A stretch of 64,000 nucleotides of DNA from JAWKOK01 sp963698255 (GTDB lineage Bacteria; Chloroflexota; Anaerolineae; Caldilineales; Caldilineaceae). Below are positions 18,346 to 27,585 of this stretch, piece by piece. Below the pieces are notes generated by a model. It searched no databases. It saw only the letters and a list, made by a program, of their open reading frames with translations, and was not told where the DNA came from. Where the stretch lies: positions 248,001 through 312,000 of the forward strand of contig CAVOQD010000023.1 of the NCBI GenBank assembly GCA_963698255.1. The letters run 5' to 3'. The translations under genes and the position numbers were made by a program. The stretch's first letter is position 1. The number at the start of each line of letters is the position of its first letter.

Positions 18346-19071
18346 CCTTGCCCTTCTCGTTCCGAAGCCGACGCCCAGATAGCCCTTGACCGTCTCTTCA
18401 TCGGCCTGGATCTCGTCGGCGGTGCCGTGGAAGGCGAGCCTGGCCTTCGCGCAGGATGTAGGCGTAGTCGCACCAGCGCAGCACGCTGCGCGCGTTCTGC
18501 TCGACGACCAGGAGCGTGATGCCCGCTGCGGCTCAGTGTTTGCAGCGTGCGGAAGACTTCGGTCACGAAGAGCGGCGATAGTCCGGCGCTGGGTTCGTCC
18601 AAGCAGCATGAGCTTGGGCCGGGCCAGCCAGCCCATGGCAATGGCCAGCATCTGCCGCTCGCCGCCGCTGAGTTGGCCGGCACGCTGGTGCTGACGCGTG
18701 GCCAGGATCGGGAAGAGTTCGTAGGCTTCGGCCAGCGCCTGGTCGGCGGCATGGCCATCCAGCTTGCGCACGGTCAGCCGCAGGTTGTCGCTCACGGTCA
18801 TGGAGGTGAAGACATTTTCACGCTGCGGCACGTAGGCAAGGCCGCACCCGCCGACCAGTTCGGTGGGCATGCCGATCAGCGACTCGCCCTCAAAGCGGAT
18901 GTCGCCTGCCGTGATATTGGTGAAGCCGTAGATGCTCTTGAGCAGCGTCGACTTGCCGCTGCCGTTGGGTCCCAGAATCGCCACGAACTGAGACTCGTCA
19001 ACCGCGAGGCTGATGTCGTGCAGGATGGTGAGTTTGCCGTATCCGGCGCTAAGGTTTTCGACTGAAAGCAT
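18292..19071 (-). CDS. livF: Branched-chain amino acid-type ABC transporter ATPase LivF (frameshifted)
   Basis: Walker A GPNGSGKST, a Q-loop region (GLAYVPQRENVF) and the signature LSGGERQ are in one frame. Walker B (LDEPSAGLSPLFV) is in another, and the C-terminal GRLAFHGTADEI returns to the first. Three single-base insertions near 18599, 18527 and 18436 explain this. The product would be about 240 residues plus a charged tail encoded by the adjacent palindrome arm. LivF is one of two ATPases of the high-affinity branched-chain amino acid/amide family. Confidence 0.85.
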   Translation of the reverse strand: MLSVENLSAGYGKLTILHDISLAVDESQFVAILGPNGSGKSTLLKSIYGFTNITAGDIRFEGESLIGMPTELVGGCGLAYVPQRENVFTSMTVSDNLRLTVRKLDGHAADQALAEAYELFPILATRQHQRAGQLSGGERQMLAIAMGWLARPKLMLLGRTQRRTIAALRDRSLPHAANTEPQRASRSWSSSRTRAACCAGATTPTSCAKARLAFHGTADEIQADEETVKGYLGVGFGTRRARSEEQRSKNEDQGSQDEE

Positions 19072-19081
19072 GGCTTGTTTC

Positions 19082-19158
19082 GGTGACTGGTGACTGGGGA
19101 TTAGGGGATTCGACTGTCGTCAGGCAGGACTCCCAATCCCTAATCCCCAATCGTCACC
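19082..19158. repeat. Palindromic repeat between livG and livF
   Basis: The left arm GGTGACTGGGGATTAGGGG and a right arm with CCCTAATCCCCAATCGTCACC units are nearly complementary. It is the same design as the livM-livH spacer element but shorter. Confidence 0.75.
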
Positions 19159-19922
19159 TTTTTTCACTCCCCAAAGTAGACCTCCCGCACCTCTTCATTC
19201 GCCGCAATCTCATCCGGCGTGCCCTGGGCGATGCACTTGGCCCATGTGCATGACGTAGACGCTGTCCACGAAGTCGAAGAGAATCTCCAGGCGGTGTTCG
19301 ACGATCAGAAAGGTGAGGCCCAGCGTAGCTGCGCAGTTCCTCGATGCGCTCAAAGATCTCGTAGGCCAGATTGGGCGCAACGCCGGCTGTCGGCTCATCC
19401 AGCAGCAGCAGCTTGGGATCGCCCATCATGCTGCGCGCCAGCTCCAGCAGCTTCATCTGGCCGCCGGAGAGATCGGAGGCCCGGTTGGCGTAGTGGCCCT
19501 GCAAGCTGAGTCTCGGCCAGAACCGTCGCAGCCGCGCTCGGCATTGTCGTCTTCCTGCCGCCGCCAGAGCCGATGCCACGGCGCCTTGGCCGGCCGTTCG
19601 CCGCTCTGATCTTTCACCGGCAGCAGCATGTTGTCGAGCACCGACATGCGAAAGAAGAGCGACGGGTCCTGGAAGCTGCGGGCGACGCCAAGCTGAAAGA
19701 TCTCGTCGGCCGGCGCGTCGGTGATCTCCTGATCGTCCAGAAAGAATCCGCCCGCTGACGGCTGCAGGCTGCCCGCGATCAGATTGAGCAGCGTCGACTT
19801 GCCGCTGCCGTTGGGCCCGATCAGGCCGATGATCTGGCCCGCGCGGCACGGTCAGCGAGACATCGTCAACGGCCAGCAGACTTTCGAAAGTTCTTGGCAG
19901 ACGTTGGTTCCAGGGTCAGCAT
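19154..19922 (-). CDS. livG: Branched-chain amino acid-type ABC transporter ATPase LivG (multiply frameshifted)
   Basis: Pieces in three frames add up to one ATPase: LLAVDDVSLTV, then QIIGLIGPNGSGKSTLLN (Walker A), a stretch with FQDPSLFFRMSVLDNMLLPV, then SGGQMKLLELARSMMG and LLLLDEPTAGVAPNLAYE (signature and Walker B), then LTFLIVEHRLEILFDFVDSV (H-loop). At least four indels are needed; one is an extra G near 19845. The ATG at 19922 begins MLTLE. About 255 residues are expected, as for LivG. Lesions this dense within one gene suggest poor sequence quality rather than decay. Confidence 0.8.
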
Positions 19923-19946
19923 GGCAGAAAATCACTGCATTCCGTT

Positions 19947-20989
19947 TTACGCAGTACGCCCGCGCGCTTGCGTCGTCGTGCAGCGGCTCGGGCAACAGCC
20001 CTTGCGGGTCGGTAGCGCAGCATGAGCAGGAGGATGCACGCCGAAGACGATGTAGCGCACATAGTTGAACTCAAACTGGGAGCCAAGCATGTTCATCTGG
20101 ATGGCCGTGATGGCGGTCACCCGGTCCAGCACCGTGACGATCAGCGCGCCCAGCAGCGCGCCCTTGTTGTTGCCCAGCCCGCCCAGCACGATCATCACCC
20201 AGATGTCGAGCGTGAGCGCCATCACGTAGTCGTTGGTGCTGGCAAAGCCGATGTTGACCACAAAGAAGACGCCGGCGATGGCGGCAATGGCCGAGCCGAT
20301 GACCATGACCTGGGCGCGTGTGCGCTTGACCGATTTGCCCAGGCTGGTGGCGACCACGTCGTTCTCGCGCACGGCCTTGAGCAGACGGCCATAGGGCGAA
20401 CGCACCAGCCGCTCGCAGTAGAAATAGATCGCGGCTGGTAAAAGAGAGCACGAGCGCCGCAAAGAGCATGGACGAGAGCCGCGGATTGCGCAGGAAGGTG
20501 AAGGGCTGCGAGATGCCGGACAGCCCGTTGTGCGCCGCAGATGACCGGCTCGTAGCTGCGCATGAAGATGCGCACGATCTCGCTGGCCACCAGCAGCACC
20601 AGGGCCAGATACCACTCCTCCTTGAGGCGCAGGGCCGGATAGGAGGCCAGATAGCCGACCAGCCCGCCGATGACCGCGGCGATGACCAGCGTGATGGCAA
20701 AGTTGGCAAAGCCGATGGCCGGCAGCGTGCGCATGATCTCGGTGCGCAGTTGCAGCGCCTGGCCCAGCCCCGAGCCGCAGGGATAGATGAACTCCTGGCC
20801 GGCCAGCCGCGGCAGCAGGCGCGTGTAGGTCACCCCGGCGGTGTAGGCGCCGACCGAGACAAAGAGCGCCTGGCCAAAGTTGGGAATGCCGGTCAGCCCA
20901 TATTCCAGATTGAGACTCAGCGCGATCATGGCCGAAATGCCGAAAAAGGTCAGCAGGGCGATGATGGTGGCCGTCAGGTCGATGTTCAT
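19947..20989 (-). CDS. livM: Branched-chain amino acid-type ABC transporter permease LivM (frameshifted)
   Basis: The first part (MNIDLTATIIALLTFFGISA, LNLEYGLTGIPNFGQALFV, LASYPALRLKEEWYLALVLL) matches LivM membrane helices and the EAA-like loop. The later part (SPYGRLLKAVRENDVVATSL, LDIWVMIVLGGLGNNKGALL) is in another frame. Indels lie near 20530, 20435 and 20040. The true stop is uncertain because of the last one; 19947 is the nominal end. The permease forms the translocation path with LivH. Confidence 0.85.
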
Positions 20990-20990
20990 G

Positions 20991-21087
20991 GAATGGGGAT
21001 TGGCGATCGGGGATTAGGGATTGGGGATTAGGCGAGATTTCGACTCTGCGCCTAATCCCCAACCACCGTTCCCCAATCCTCAACCCC
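20991..21087. repeat. Palindromic repeat between livH and livM
   Basis: The left arm is built from GGGGATTAGGGATTGGGG-like units and the right arm from CCTAATCCCCAACC-like units. Together they can form a hairpin of about 40 bp with a short central loop (GAGATTTCGACTCTG). Confidence 0.8.
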
Positions 21088-22091
21088 TATAACTCCGTCG
21101 TCGGCTCCTGCTTGAACATGCCCAGGCTGCCCGGCGAAGCCGGTCAGGCCTTGGGGCCGGAAGAGCAGGACCAGAATGATGATGATAAATGGAATCGCCG
21201 GTTTGAAGCTGAAGTCGATGCCCAGGTAGTGGTTGAGCAGTTGCATCAGCGTGTTTTCTGAGAAGGCGACGACGTAGGCGCCCAGGATGGTGCCGATGAA
21301 GCTGGTCATGCCGCCCAGGATGGTGGCGGCAAAGACCGACAGGATCGCCAGCCAGCCCAGCAGCGGATTGACGAATGTGTACATGCCCCACATGGCCCCG
21401 CCCACGCCGGCCAGCCCGCCGGCCAGCAGCCAGGTCAGGTTCTTGACCCGCTCAATCGGGATGCCGATGATGGCGGCCAGATCGGCGTTGTCGGCCAGGG
21501 CGCGCATCTCGCGGCCCAGCTCGGTGTAGTTCAGAATCAGGCTGAGGATCACCACAAGCACGATGCTGGTCGGCACCACCCAGAAGAAGACGTTGGTCAG
21601 CGTCAGCCAGTCGTTCTGGATCCAGACTGTAGTGGGCACCTGGATGCGCTTGTCGAAGAGATCGAAGCGATCGACCAGCAGAAAGATGATGTAGCGCAGG
21701 ATCAGGCCCACGGCAAAGGAGGCCAGGATCATCGTGTACATCGACGGATTGACCTTGTCCAGCGGCCGGTAGACGACGCGATGGCAGAGCGAGCGCCACC
21801 AATGCCGACACAAGGAAGGCCGCGGCCAGCACCAGCAACGGGTTGCTCGAAACAGCCCATCGAGATGACCAGCGCGGCATAGGCGCCGACCGTGATCAGT
21901 TCGGCGTGGGCAAAGTTTGGCAGTTTGATCACGGCCATCGTCAGCGTCAGGCCGAGCGCCATCAGGGCGTAGAGGCTGCCGACTTGCAGCGTGCGGACCA
22001 GTGAGTCAATCAGAAGTGCGGCAGACAAGAAGACCTGTTCGCTTTCGAAGGGCGTATAAAGAGACCGCAAGAAGGGAACAGGAAACGGCAT
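21087..22091 (-). CDS. livH: Branched-chain amino acid-type ABC transporter permease LivH (frameshifted)
   Basis: The N-terminal part reads LQVGSLYALMALGLTLTM and NFAHAELITVGAYAALVI, the usual LivH opening. The rest (ILGGMTSFIGTILGAYVVAF, LVLLFRPQGLTGF) is in another frame after indels near 21850 and 21790. A third indel near 21130 restores an ending SLGMFKQEPTTEL with a stop at 21087-21089. It would be the first gene of the liv set. The substrate-binding protein that such systems need is not in the window. Confidence 0.85.
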
Positions 22092-22207
22092 TCGGGAAAC
22101 GGAGAATCGAGACCGGATGACGCCTAGGTTGCGAATCGCTTGCGCATGCCTGTGCCCAGGTTGATGCCTGGATTATATCGGGCTTTGTGATCACCCACAA
22201 ATCACGA

Positions 22208-22258
22208 CAAGGTGACAGGATGACCGCGCTTTACGCAGCCAGTCATCCTGTCACCTTG
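22208..22258. repeat. Perfect palindrome upstream of livH
   Basis: Perfect 17 bp arms, CAAGGTGACAGGATGAC and its complement, surround a 17-base loop. It lies 117 bp before the livH start and about 30 bp downstream of the next minus-strand gene, so it may also act as a terminator, although there is no clear T run. Confidence 0.8.
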
Positions 22259-22288
22259 CCATCCCGCGGATTGGTTCGATACAGGGCG

Positions 22289-22750
22289 CTACTGGCCGCA
22301 GTTCAGTCCCGCAATTGCCTGGTCGATCGTTGCCTGCACTTGTTGCACCGCGGTCTGAATCTCCGCCAACGAATCGCCGATCGGTTGGTCGTCGGGCAGC
22401 CCTTCGATGGTGGCCGCGAGTCCGTCGTACGAGGTCAAGAGATCTTCGACAGCGGTTGCATTGAGCGCCTGATTGGCGGTTCTCAGCAGCGAGACCACGC
22501 CATCGACCTCCGCCTTGATCTGCCGCACATCGCCCACCGTCACATCGGCCGAAATGCCGGCAAACTGATCGATGGTCGCGTCCAGGTTGGTGAGCGGCTC
22601 ACAGGCCCTCTCTTGAATGGCCCCCATGCCGGGCACGTTCTGGCTGCAGCCGGCGAGCAGCACGGTCAAGAGCAAGGAGACCAGAAACCAACGTCGATGT
22701 AGGCCGAGCGGAATGCCAGAAGTCGTGCCGAACTTGATGTTTGCTTTCAA
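22289..22750 (-). CDS. Small predicted lipoprotein (153 aa)
   Basis: The start is a TTG overlapping the htpX stop by 4 bp (TTGA), with GAAAGGA 8 bases upstream. A basic N-terminus and hydrophobic helix end in the lipobox LLAGC near residue 35. The remainder is helical with repeated spacing (DATIDQFAGISADVTV, EIQTAVQQVQATIDQAI) and ends CGQ. No family is recognised. Coupling to htpX suggests a role in envelope quality control (inference). Confidence 0.7.
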   Translation of the reverse strand: MKANIKFGTTSGIPLGLHRRWFLVSLLLTVLLAGCSQNVPGMGAIQERACEPLTNLDATIDQFAGISADVTVGDVRQIKAEVDGVVSLLRTANQALNATAVEDLLTSYDGLAATIEGLPDDQPIGDSLAEIQTAVQQVQATIDQAIAGLNCGQ

Positions 22751-23674
22751 GGGTCTTTCCTTTCAGAATCGATGGTTAACGTGCAAAGGCCAGACGGCTG
22801 TGTCGGATTGCCGGGTCGGGCCATGGCGTGCAGGGCTGCGACCCGCTTCTCCGTCTGCGGGTGGGTGCGGAAGAGGCCGCCGATACCGCCCAAGACCGGG
22901 TTGACGATGTAGAGATGCGCGGCCGCCGGACTCACATCGGCGGGACGCTGGTTAACGCCGGCCTCCAGTTTTTCCAGGGCGGTGGCCAGCGGCATGGGGT
23001 CGCCCAGGATCTTGGCGCCGGCAGCGTCTGCACTGAACTCGCGCGAACGTGAGATGGCCATTTGGATCATCAGGGCGCCGATGGGAGCCAGAATCAAGGC
23101 CACCAGACCGCCGGCCATCTCGCCCAATCCGCCGCCTTCCTCTTCGTCGCCGCCGAAGCCGCCAAAGATGAATCCCCACATGACAATGTCGGCCAGCATG
23201 GCGATGGCGCCGGCCGCGGTTGCGGCCACACTGGCAATCAAGGTGTCGCGGTGCTTGATGTGGGCCAGTTCATGGGCGATAACGCCGGCGAGCTCATCCG
23301 TGTCCAACATGCGCACCAGGCCGGTGGTGACAGCCACGGCGCCCTTGCTGGGTGAACGCCCTGTGGCAAACGCATTGGGCATGTCGCTCTCGATGAGATA
23401 GACGCGCGGCTTGGGCAGGTTGGCTCGGGACGCCAGTCCATCAACGAGCCGATGCAACGCCGGCGCTTCGGCCGGCGAATACCTCGCGAGCGCCGTTCAT
23501 GCGCAGCGCCAGTTTGTCCGAAAACCACCAGGCGCCCAAATTCATCGCCGCGGCCAACACCAGCGCCAACATCATCCCGGTCCGCCCACCCACAGCGGCG
23601 CCGATGAAGAGAAAGAGACCCGTCAGCGCGCCCAAAAAGAGAACCGTCTTGACATTGTTCTGAAACTGCACCAT
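22747..23674 (-). CDS. htpX: HtpX-family membrane zinc metalloprotease (frameshifted)
   Basis: The ATG at 23674 follows GGGAGGA. Two membrane helices open the protein (VLFLGALTGLFLFIGAAVG, MMLALVLAAAMNLGAWWF). A single indel near 23475 moves the frame. The rest has VYLIESDMPNAFATG, the zinc site VIAHELAHIKHRDT, two more helices and the third ligand region SREFSADAAG. HtpX degrades misfolded membrane proteins on the cytoplasmic side of the membrane. A terminator-like hairpin sits in its leader. Confidence 0.92.
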
Positions 23675-23709
23675 GTTGCTATCCTCCCTGTAGAGATGCC
23701 ACCTGAAAC

Positions 23710-23766
23710 AAAAAAGGCCAACGCAGATGGTCCCCGGAGGGTACATCTGTGTCGGCCTACTTTTCA
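23710..23766 (-). terminator. Terminator-like hairpin in the htpX leader
   Basis: On the minus strand a long stem opens with GGCCGACACAGATG and closes with CATCTGCGTTGGCC, followed by TTTTTTG. It lies 160 bp after the upstream gene's stop and only 36 bp before the htpX ATG. It could simply end the Mrp operon or act as an attenuator. It resembles the hairpin before mrpA. Confidence 0.7.
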
Positions 23767-23926
23767 ACCCATTGGCTTACCAACCGATTTTTCGGTGAAA
23801 GCCCATGCTTTGCCAAGTCCGCCTACTCAATTGATGGAGATGTTAGCATTATTTCCATGAAATGTCAACATATGGCACATTAGACAAGCATGAGAGTTGA
23901 CGATCTCTTTTCGAGGTTTGACCGAT

Positions 23927-24394
23927 TCACGCCAGACGCGCCCAGCTCGGTCGCGGGTAGAGGCCGAAGTGAAACAGAATGCAGTCGTTGTCACAGTCCA
24001 CAACGACACGTACGTAGGTTACGCTGTAGGGCAGGATGTGCTCCACATGCCGTTTCAGATCGGGATGTATCTGTTCAGCCAGTTCCTCGATGTAATGCTG
24101 GAAGAACGCCCGTCCCTCGCTGCGTCGCATCAACTGTTGCTCCGCGGCCGCCAAGCTGTGTTCGACACGCACGGTCAACACATTCTCTTTCAGTATCGCC
24201 ACGGTGCCGGTACCGGTTCGTCGCAGCGATATGGCCAGTTCCTCGCGACAGCGCATGGCCACCGCATCCAGTTGCCCCTCTGTGACGCGCACGCGGCCGT
24301 CATCTTCTGCCGGTCTGGTACGCGCTTCTTCTGGATCTTCCAGGACAGATCTCAGACTGCCAAAAACAGACCCATCGTTCAGTTGCTCTGCCAC
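23927..24394 (-). CDS. DUF2294-like protein, last gene of the Mrp operon
   Basis: The start is GTG with AAAGGAGG ideally spaced; it overlaps mrpG by 16 bp. The 155-residue soluble protein has an acidic N-terminus, then TVAILKENVLTVRVEHSL, AAAEQQLMRRSEG and YSVTYVRVVVDCDNDCILFH. This order (strand, AE..L helix, long helix, V...R.DVD-like strand) parallels the clearer DUF2294 protein at 30722-31099. DUF2294 proteins are often near Na+ transport genes; their biochemical role is not known. The relation is my pattern judgement. Confidence 0.6.
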   Translation of the reverse strand: MAEQLNDGSVFGSLRSVLEDPEEARTRPAEDDGRVRVTEGQLDAVAMRCREELAISLRRTGTGTVAILKENVLTVRVEHSLAAAEQQLMRRSEGRAFFQHYIEELAEQIHPDLKRHVEHILPYSVTYVRVVVDCDNDCILFHFGLYPRPSWARLA

Positions 24395-24780
24395 GATTCT
24401 CCTCCTTTCAGCGGTTCTGCCTGTGGCTGCTTGTAGCGTATGCCAATATCGGCGGCTGCGGCATCGTCCTCCATTGTGCCGACGGCAAAGGGCACTTGGC
24501 TACGGTAGGCTGCGCGCCCGATCATGTGGGCGGCCACGGGCGCCGTCACCATCATGAAGACGATCACAGCCAGCGCTCGACTGCTGGCGCCCAGCTCGCC
24601 AAAGTAGAGCGCGCCGGCCAACATGAGCGAGGCCACGCCCAGCGTCGCACCCTTGGACGAGACCGATGTGCGCAGGTAGAGATCGGGCATACGCAACATG
24701 CCGATGGCGGCAATCCACATCAGGGCGACGCCCAACAGCAGCAGCGCCACAATCAGATACTCCAACACGGTTGACATCAT
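24379..24780 (-). CDS. mrpG: Na+/H+ antiporter subunit G (MrpG/MnhG)
   Basis: The 133-residue protein has three membrane helices, with MRMPDLYLRTS-like GMLRMPDLYLRTSVSSKGAT after the second, the hallmark of MnhG, and a cytoplasmic tail. It begins ATGATG overlapping the mrpF stop. It is part of the multi-subunit Mrp complex that exchanges cytoplasmic Na+ for external protons. Confidence 0.92.
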   Translation of the reverse strand: MMSTVLEYLIVALLLLGVALMWIAAIGMLRMPDLYLRTSVSSKGATLGVASLMLAGALYFGELGASSRALAVIVFMMVTAPVAAHMIGRAAYRSQVPFAVGTMEDDAAAADIGIRYKQPQAEPLKGGESWQSN

Positions 24781-25058
24781 TGACCGGGCCTCCGAGTACG
24801 CTGTTCGATGTAGTAGGCAAATCCAATCGTTCCCAAAAAGCTGAGCAGCGCCACAACCACGGCCACGTCCAGATAGACTGGCTGGCCGGTGGCGATGGCG
24901 TAGACGCCAAACATGCCGACGATGACCACGGTCACAAAGTCCAGTGCGATCACCCGGTCCAGCACGTGGGGGCCTTTGGCCATGCGGATGGCAATGAGCA
25001 GCACCGCGCCGGCGAGCAACGGAAGCACCGCGCCATAAACAATCGTCTCGACCATCAT
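24777..25058 (-). CDS. mrpF: Na+/H+ antiporter subunit F (MrpF/MnhF)
   Basis: The 93-residue protein has three helices and the MnhF core RMAKGPHVLDRVIALDFVTV. The ATG at 25058 shares one base with the mrpE stop, which fixes the start; longer upstream frames lie inside mrpE. It is a small membrane subunit of the Mrp complex. Confidence 0.92.
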   Translation of the reverse strand: MMVETIVYGAVLPLLAGAVLLIAIRMAKGPHVLDRVIALDFVTVVIVGMFGVYAIATGQPVYLDVAVVVALLSFLGTIGFAYYIEQRTRRPGQ

Positions 25059-25582
25059 CACTGCATTACCTCCTTGACCCTGCGTCCCAGGGTCTCGCGC
25101 AATTGGTCGCGAAAACGCTCGATGGCTTCCTGCGTCTCGCCGGCATGCATGGCATGTACGTAGAGCACGCGCCGCCTTTCGTCCGCGCTGCCATCGACCC
25201 GGTCGAGGACATCCAGGCTCAGCGTCCCCGGCGTCAACGTGATGAAGTTGGCCAGCAACGTCACCTCGGCGTCGGAATAGCCATCCAGCGGCACGGCCAC
25301 AACCGCCGGGGCGATTTGCGGTCTCGGACGCAGGACATCTATGGCGACACGCACGTTGGCCAGAATCAGCTCCCAGAGAAAGTAGAGACCAAAGGAGATC
25401 CACTGGATCGTTTTCAAGCCATAGGCGGTCGTCCGTCTTTGTTGCGCTTCCCGCGGTATGACTCGTTGGTAGAGCCAGATCATGGCAGCGGCCGCGGCAA
25501 AGCCGATCAGGAAGTTCAAAAGCGTGAACTCACCGGTGAGCGCCAGCCAGGCCAGCGCCAGCAGAAAATTGAGCAATCGCAT
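25058..25582 (-). CDS. mrpE: Na+/H+ antiporter subunit E (MrpE/MnhE)
   Basis: The 174-residue protein has two or three N-terminal helices (FLLALAWLALTGEFTLLNFL), then WELILANVRVAIDVLRPR and LLANFITLTPGTLSLDV, typical of MnhE. It ends in a cytoplasmic helix. It lies 12 bp after mrpD and is needed for assembly of the full complex in characterised systems. Confidence 0.92.
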   Translation of the reverse strand: MRLLNFLLALAWLALTGEFTLLNFLIGFAAAAAMIWLYQRVIPREAQQRRTTAYGLKTIQWISFGLYFLWELILANVRVAIDVLRPRPQIAPAVVAVPLDGYSDAEVTLLANFITLTPGTLSLDVLDRVDGSADERRRVLYVHAMHAGETQEAIERFRDQLRETLGRRVKEVMQ

Positions 25583-25594
25583 CGGGTTCCTCCT

Positions 25595-27124
25595 TTAGCG
25601 TCCGGCGATGGGCGCCGACATTGTGCCGGCGACCGCCTCGATATAGGCCGCCGGATCGAGCAATTGGTCCGCAGCGGCCTGGCTGATCTGCAGGAACGGT
25701 TCGACTATGACGCCCATCCCAATCGCCAGAAGCGCCAACAACGTGATCGGGGTCAGCAACGACCAGGCCGCGCCTCTTGATAGCGGCTGACCCTGTTCCG
25801 GGCTGTGCGCTTCGTCGCCGGCCTCCTTCCAGAAGACCTCGTTCCAGATCTTGGTCATCGAGTAGAGCGTAAGCACGCTGACCGCCAACGAGACGGCCAC
25901 GATGACCCAGGCCTCGACCGAGAGGCCGGCCTGAATGAGCAGAAGCTTGGCCCAGAAACCGGAGAATGGAGGCAGGCCCGCCAGCGCCAGCGCTGAAATC
26001 AGGAAGAGCGCGGTCAGCGCCGGCCTGGCGCGATAGAGGCCGCCCAACAGTTTGAGCTTCTCTGTGCCCTGCACCCGCGCCACGACGCCGCCTATCAGGA
26101 AGAGGTTGGTCTTGACGATGATGTTGTGGGCGATGAAGAAGATGGCTCCGGCAAGCGCCATGGGCGTGAAGAGCGCCAACCCCATGATCATGTAGCCGAT
26201 CTGGCTGACGATATGAAAGGAGAGAATGCGCCGGATCTCGTTCTGTGCGGCAGCGCCCAATACGCCGACGACCATGGTGAAACCGGCCACCCAAAGCAAC
26301 AACGTCTGGGCGCTGCCCGTCTCCTGGATGAAGAGCAGCGTGAAGAGACGTATCAGCACAAAGACCCCGACCTTGGTCAGGAGGCCGGCGAAGAGCGCCG
26401 AAACCACCAAGGGGGCGGTGTGATAGGAGGCCGGCAGCCAGAAGAAGAGCGGGAAGATGGCCGACTTGATGCCTAGGGCAATCAGAAAGAGGACGGCCAA
26501 TGTGGCGATCAAGCCCGGTTCGACGACGCCGCTGGCGAAGCGCACGGCCAGGTCGCCCATGTTCAAGGTGCCGGTCACGCCGTAGAGAATGCCCACGGCG
26601 GCCAGGAAGAGCGATGAAGCAAAGAGATTCAAGGCTACATATTTGTAGGCCCCCTCGATCTGATCGCGCCCGCCGCCCAGGGTCAGCAGCACAAACGAGG
26701 AGATGAGCATTACCTCGAACCAGACGAAGAGGTTGAAGATATCGCCGGTGAGCACTGCGCCGACCAGCGAAAGCAGCAACAACTGCGCCAGCGGATGGTA
26801 GCCGGCAAGGCGGCGGTTGTTGTCAAGCGCGGCCAGCCCATAGATGGCAATCAGCAGCCCGATCAAGCCGATCAGGACCAGCATGATGGCGCTGAATAGG
26901 TCGGCGACCAGCGTGATGCCAAAGGGGGCCGGCCAGCTGCCGATCTGCACAGCCTGGACGCCGTCACGGCGGACAACCGCAAAGAGGAGCAGCCCGGTCG
27001 CAAAGAGCATGGCCGTGCCCGCCACGTCCAGCCAGCGTTGAACCTGCGTCCGCTGCCAGGCGAGCAACATCAGAACCGCAGTGATCAAAGGAATCAGGAG
27101 GGGTAGAACCAAAAGCATATCCAT
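25595..27124 (-). CDS. mrpD: Na+/H+ antiporter subunit D (MrpD/MnhD)
   Basis: The 509-residue protein has about 14 membrane helices and is related to complex I proton-pumping subunits (NuoM/NuoN). Landmarks are WFEVMLISSFVLLTLGG (the key helix-5 Glu), the broken-helix region GIKSAIFPLFFWLPASYHTAP with its Lys, and a later LLTKVGVFVLIRLF. The frame runs much further upstream, but the ATG at 27124, 8 bp after the mrpC stop, is the correct start. It forms one of the two ion-transport modules with MrpA. Confidence 0.93.
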   Translation of the reverse strand: MDMLLVLPLLIPLITAVLMLLAWQRTQVQRWLDVAGTAMLFATGLLLFAVVRRDGVQAVQIGSWPAPFGITLVADLFSAIMLVLIGLIGLLIAIYGLAALDNNRRLAGYHPLAQLLLLSLVGAVLTGDIFNLFVWFEVMLISSFVLLTLGGGRDQIEGAYKYVALNLFASSLFLAAVGILYGVTGTLNMGDLAVRFASGVVEPGLIATLAVLFLIALGIKSAIFPLFFWLPASYHTAPLVVSALFAGLLTKVGVFVLIRLFTLLFIQETGSAQTLLLWVAGFTMVVGVLGAAAQNEIRRILSFHIVSQIGYMIMGLALFTPMALAGAIFFIAHNIIVKTNLFLIGGVVARVQGTEKLKLLGGLYRARPALTALFLISALALAGLPPFSGFWAKLLLIQAGLSVEAWVIVAVSLAVSVLTLYSMTKIWNEVFWKEAGDEAHSPEQGQPLSRGAAWSLLTPITLLALLAIGMGVIVEPFLQISQAAADQLLDPAAYIEAVAGTMSAPIAGR

Positions 27125-27132
27125 AATGAACG

Positions 27133-27489
27133 TCAAGCCTCCAACTGATCGGTGTGGCGCATCTGATCCAGATCGCCGCTGCCCTCGGTCTGGTAGACCC
27201 GTTTGACCAGCACCAGCGTAAAGGCCTGGATGCCAAAGCTGATGACGATGGCTGTGAGAATCAGCGCCTGTGGCAGCGGATCGGCATAGAGACCGGTCAA
27301 CTGCTGTGCGCCTTCGGCAATCAGAGGCGGTGCGCTGGGCAGCGGGCCGCCCACAGTGAAGATCAGCAGGTGGGTGGCATGGCCCAGCAGCACCAGGCCG
27401 ATGATGAACTTGGCGATGCTGCGTCGTAGCATCATATAGATAGCGCCGGCGTAAAGGACGCCTACGGTCAGGGCAAGTACGGTTTCCAT
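27133..27489 (-). CDS. mrpC: Na+/H+ antiporter subunit C (MrpC/MnhC)
   Basis: The 118-residue protein is NuoK-like with three helices, including IIGLVLLGHATHLLIFTVGG and the conserved DPLPQALILTAIVISFG. The ATG at 27489 follows GGAG; a TTG one codon earlier is less likely. It lies 96 bp after mrpAB. Confidence 0.93.
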   Translation of the reverse strand: METVLALTVGVLYAGAIYMMLRRSIAKFIIGLVLLGHATHLLIFTVGGPLPSAPPLIAEGAQQLTGLYADPLPQALILTAIVISFGIQAFTLVLVKRVYQTEGSGDLDQMRHTDQLEA

Positions 27490-27585
27490 CAATACAACTC
27501 CTCGGACTAAGTAGAGGGTCGAGATTCAACCTTCAGGGGCCGGACGTTCTGCGACCGGGCAGGCAGCGGACAGGTTTGGCGGCAA

